Shown in pieces: positions 7,654 through 7,949 of a stretch of 7,949 nt of DNA. The notes beneath the pieces are model-generated. The model made no database searches. It was not told the origin of the DNA and was given only the letters and a program-made list of their open reading frames with translations. Position 1 is the stretch's first letter; every line of letters begins with the position of its first letter. Source of the stretch: Streptococcus oralis (GTDB taxonomy: Bacteria; Bacillota; Bacilli; Lactobacillales; Streptococcaceae); NCBI GenBank assembly GCA_905370255.1, contig CAJPKC010000047.1, positions 1 through 7,949 on the forward strand, read 5' to 3'. A program made the translations under genes and the position numbers.

Positions 7654-7682
7654 TGTCAACTTTGTTTACAAAAAATTGACAA
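7653..7682. repeat. Operator-like cluster of TTGTCAA-type half-sites
   Basis: TTGTCAAC (7653-7660) and GTTTACAA (7664-7671) form an inverted repeat with one mismatch and a 3-base centre. TTGACAA (7676-7682) is a further exact inverse of TTGTCAA. Three related half-sites thus lie in 30 bases, immediately next to the hairpin and 9 bases upstream of the ABC-F -35. The arrangement resembles a repressor or activator binding region; the regulator is not identified. TTGACA occurs here on both strands, but no -10 follows either copy at a usable distance. Confidence 0.4.
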
Positions 7683-7690
7683 ATAAAAAT

Positions 7691-7719
7691 TTGAATAATT
7701 GGTGATTTTCTAGTAGAAT
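7691..7719 (+). promoter_or_regulatory. Probable promoter of the YbiT-type ABC-F gene
   Basis: TTGAAT (7691-7696) and TAGAAT (7714-7719) are separated by exactly 17 bases; each differs from consensus by one or two bases. Transcription would start near 7726, about 24 bases before the TTG start codon. A perfect TATAAT at 7732-7737 has no -35 and would leave almost no leader, so it is less likely to be the promoter. Confidence 0.6.
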
Positions 7720-7722
7720 TAG

Positions 7723-7949
<227 letters not shown>

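Noticed and set aside
7676..7681. Perfect -35 TTGACA on the plus strand (and one on the minus strand at 7659-7654).
   Set aside because: No -10-like hexamer occurs 15-19 bases downstream of either; they are better seen as arms of the half-site cluster.

Overview
The window looks like chromosomal DNA of a Streptococcus, most likely the mitis group (S. mitis / S. oralis / S. infantis and relatives). I base this on AT-rich DNA with TGnTATAAT promoters, the gene set and order (rodZ, an M16 peptidase pair, yaaA-recF, guaB, trpS, a YbiT-type ABC-F gene), and protein sequences that resemble pneumococcal orthologues as I remember them. No database was searched, so the species is not settled. I see no insertion sequence, prophage, CRISPR array, rRNA or tRNA, and no sign of recent transfer. 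This is a core-genome segment.

Layout: (1) 1-3199, minus strand: an operon transcribed ymfF -> ymfH -> rodZ (rodZ leaves the window). It encodes two predicted cytosolic M16 peptidase subunits joined by an ATGA stop/start overlap, then the membrane morphogenesis protein RodZ. (2) 3200-3358: a divergent control region with two mirror-image extended -10 promoters and an inverted pair of cre-like (CcpA-type) sequences. (3) 3359-4821, plus strand: yaaA (S4 RNA-binding protein) and recF, 2 bases apart. (4) 4842-4874: one hairpin with T-runs on both strands, ending recF on one side and guaB on the other. (5) 4876-6354, minus: guaB (IMP dehydrogenase) with its own promoter. (6) 6355-6516: guaB promoter and trpS terminator. 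(7) 6517-7542, minus: trpS, a tryptophanyl-tRNA synthetase of the divergent 'type II' class. (8) 7543-7749: a second divergent control region with a clean hairpin, an operator-like cluster of half-sites and promoters for both flanking genes. (9) 7750 to the end, plus: the 5' part of a YbiT-type ABC-F ATPase gene that starts with TTG.

The genes form independent housekeeping units, not a pathway: peptidase/cell-shape, RNA binding and recombination repair, GMP synthesis, Trp-tRNA charging, and ribosome-associated ABC-F. I did not find a clearly new system. The points most worth following are an M16 active site that appears to be divided between YmfH and YmfF, the type II TrpRS apparently serving as a housekeeping enzyme without a T-box leader, and two unexplained palindromic arrangements in the divergent intergenic regions.
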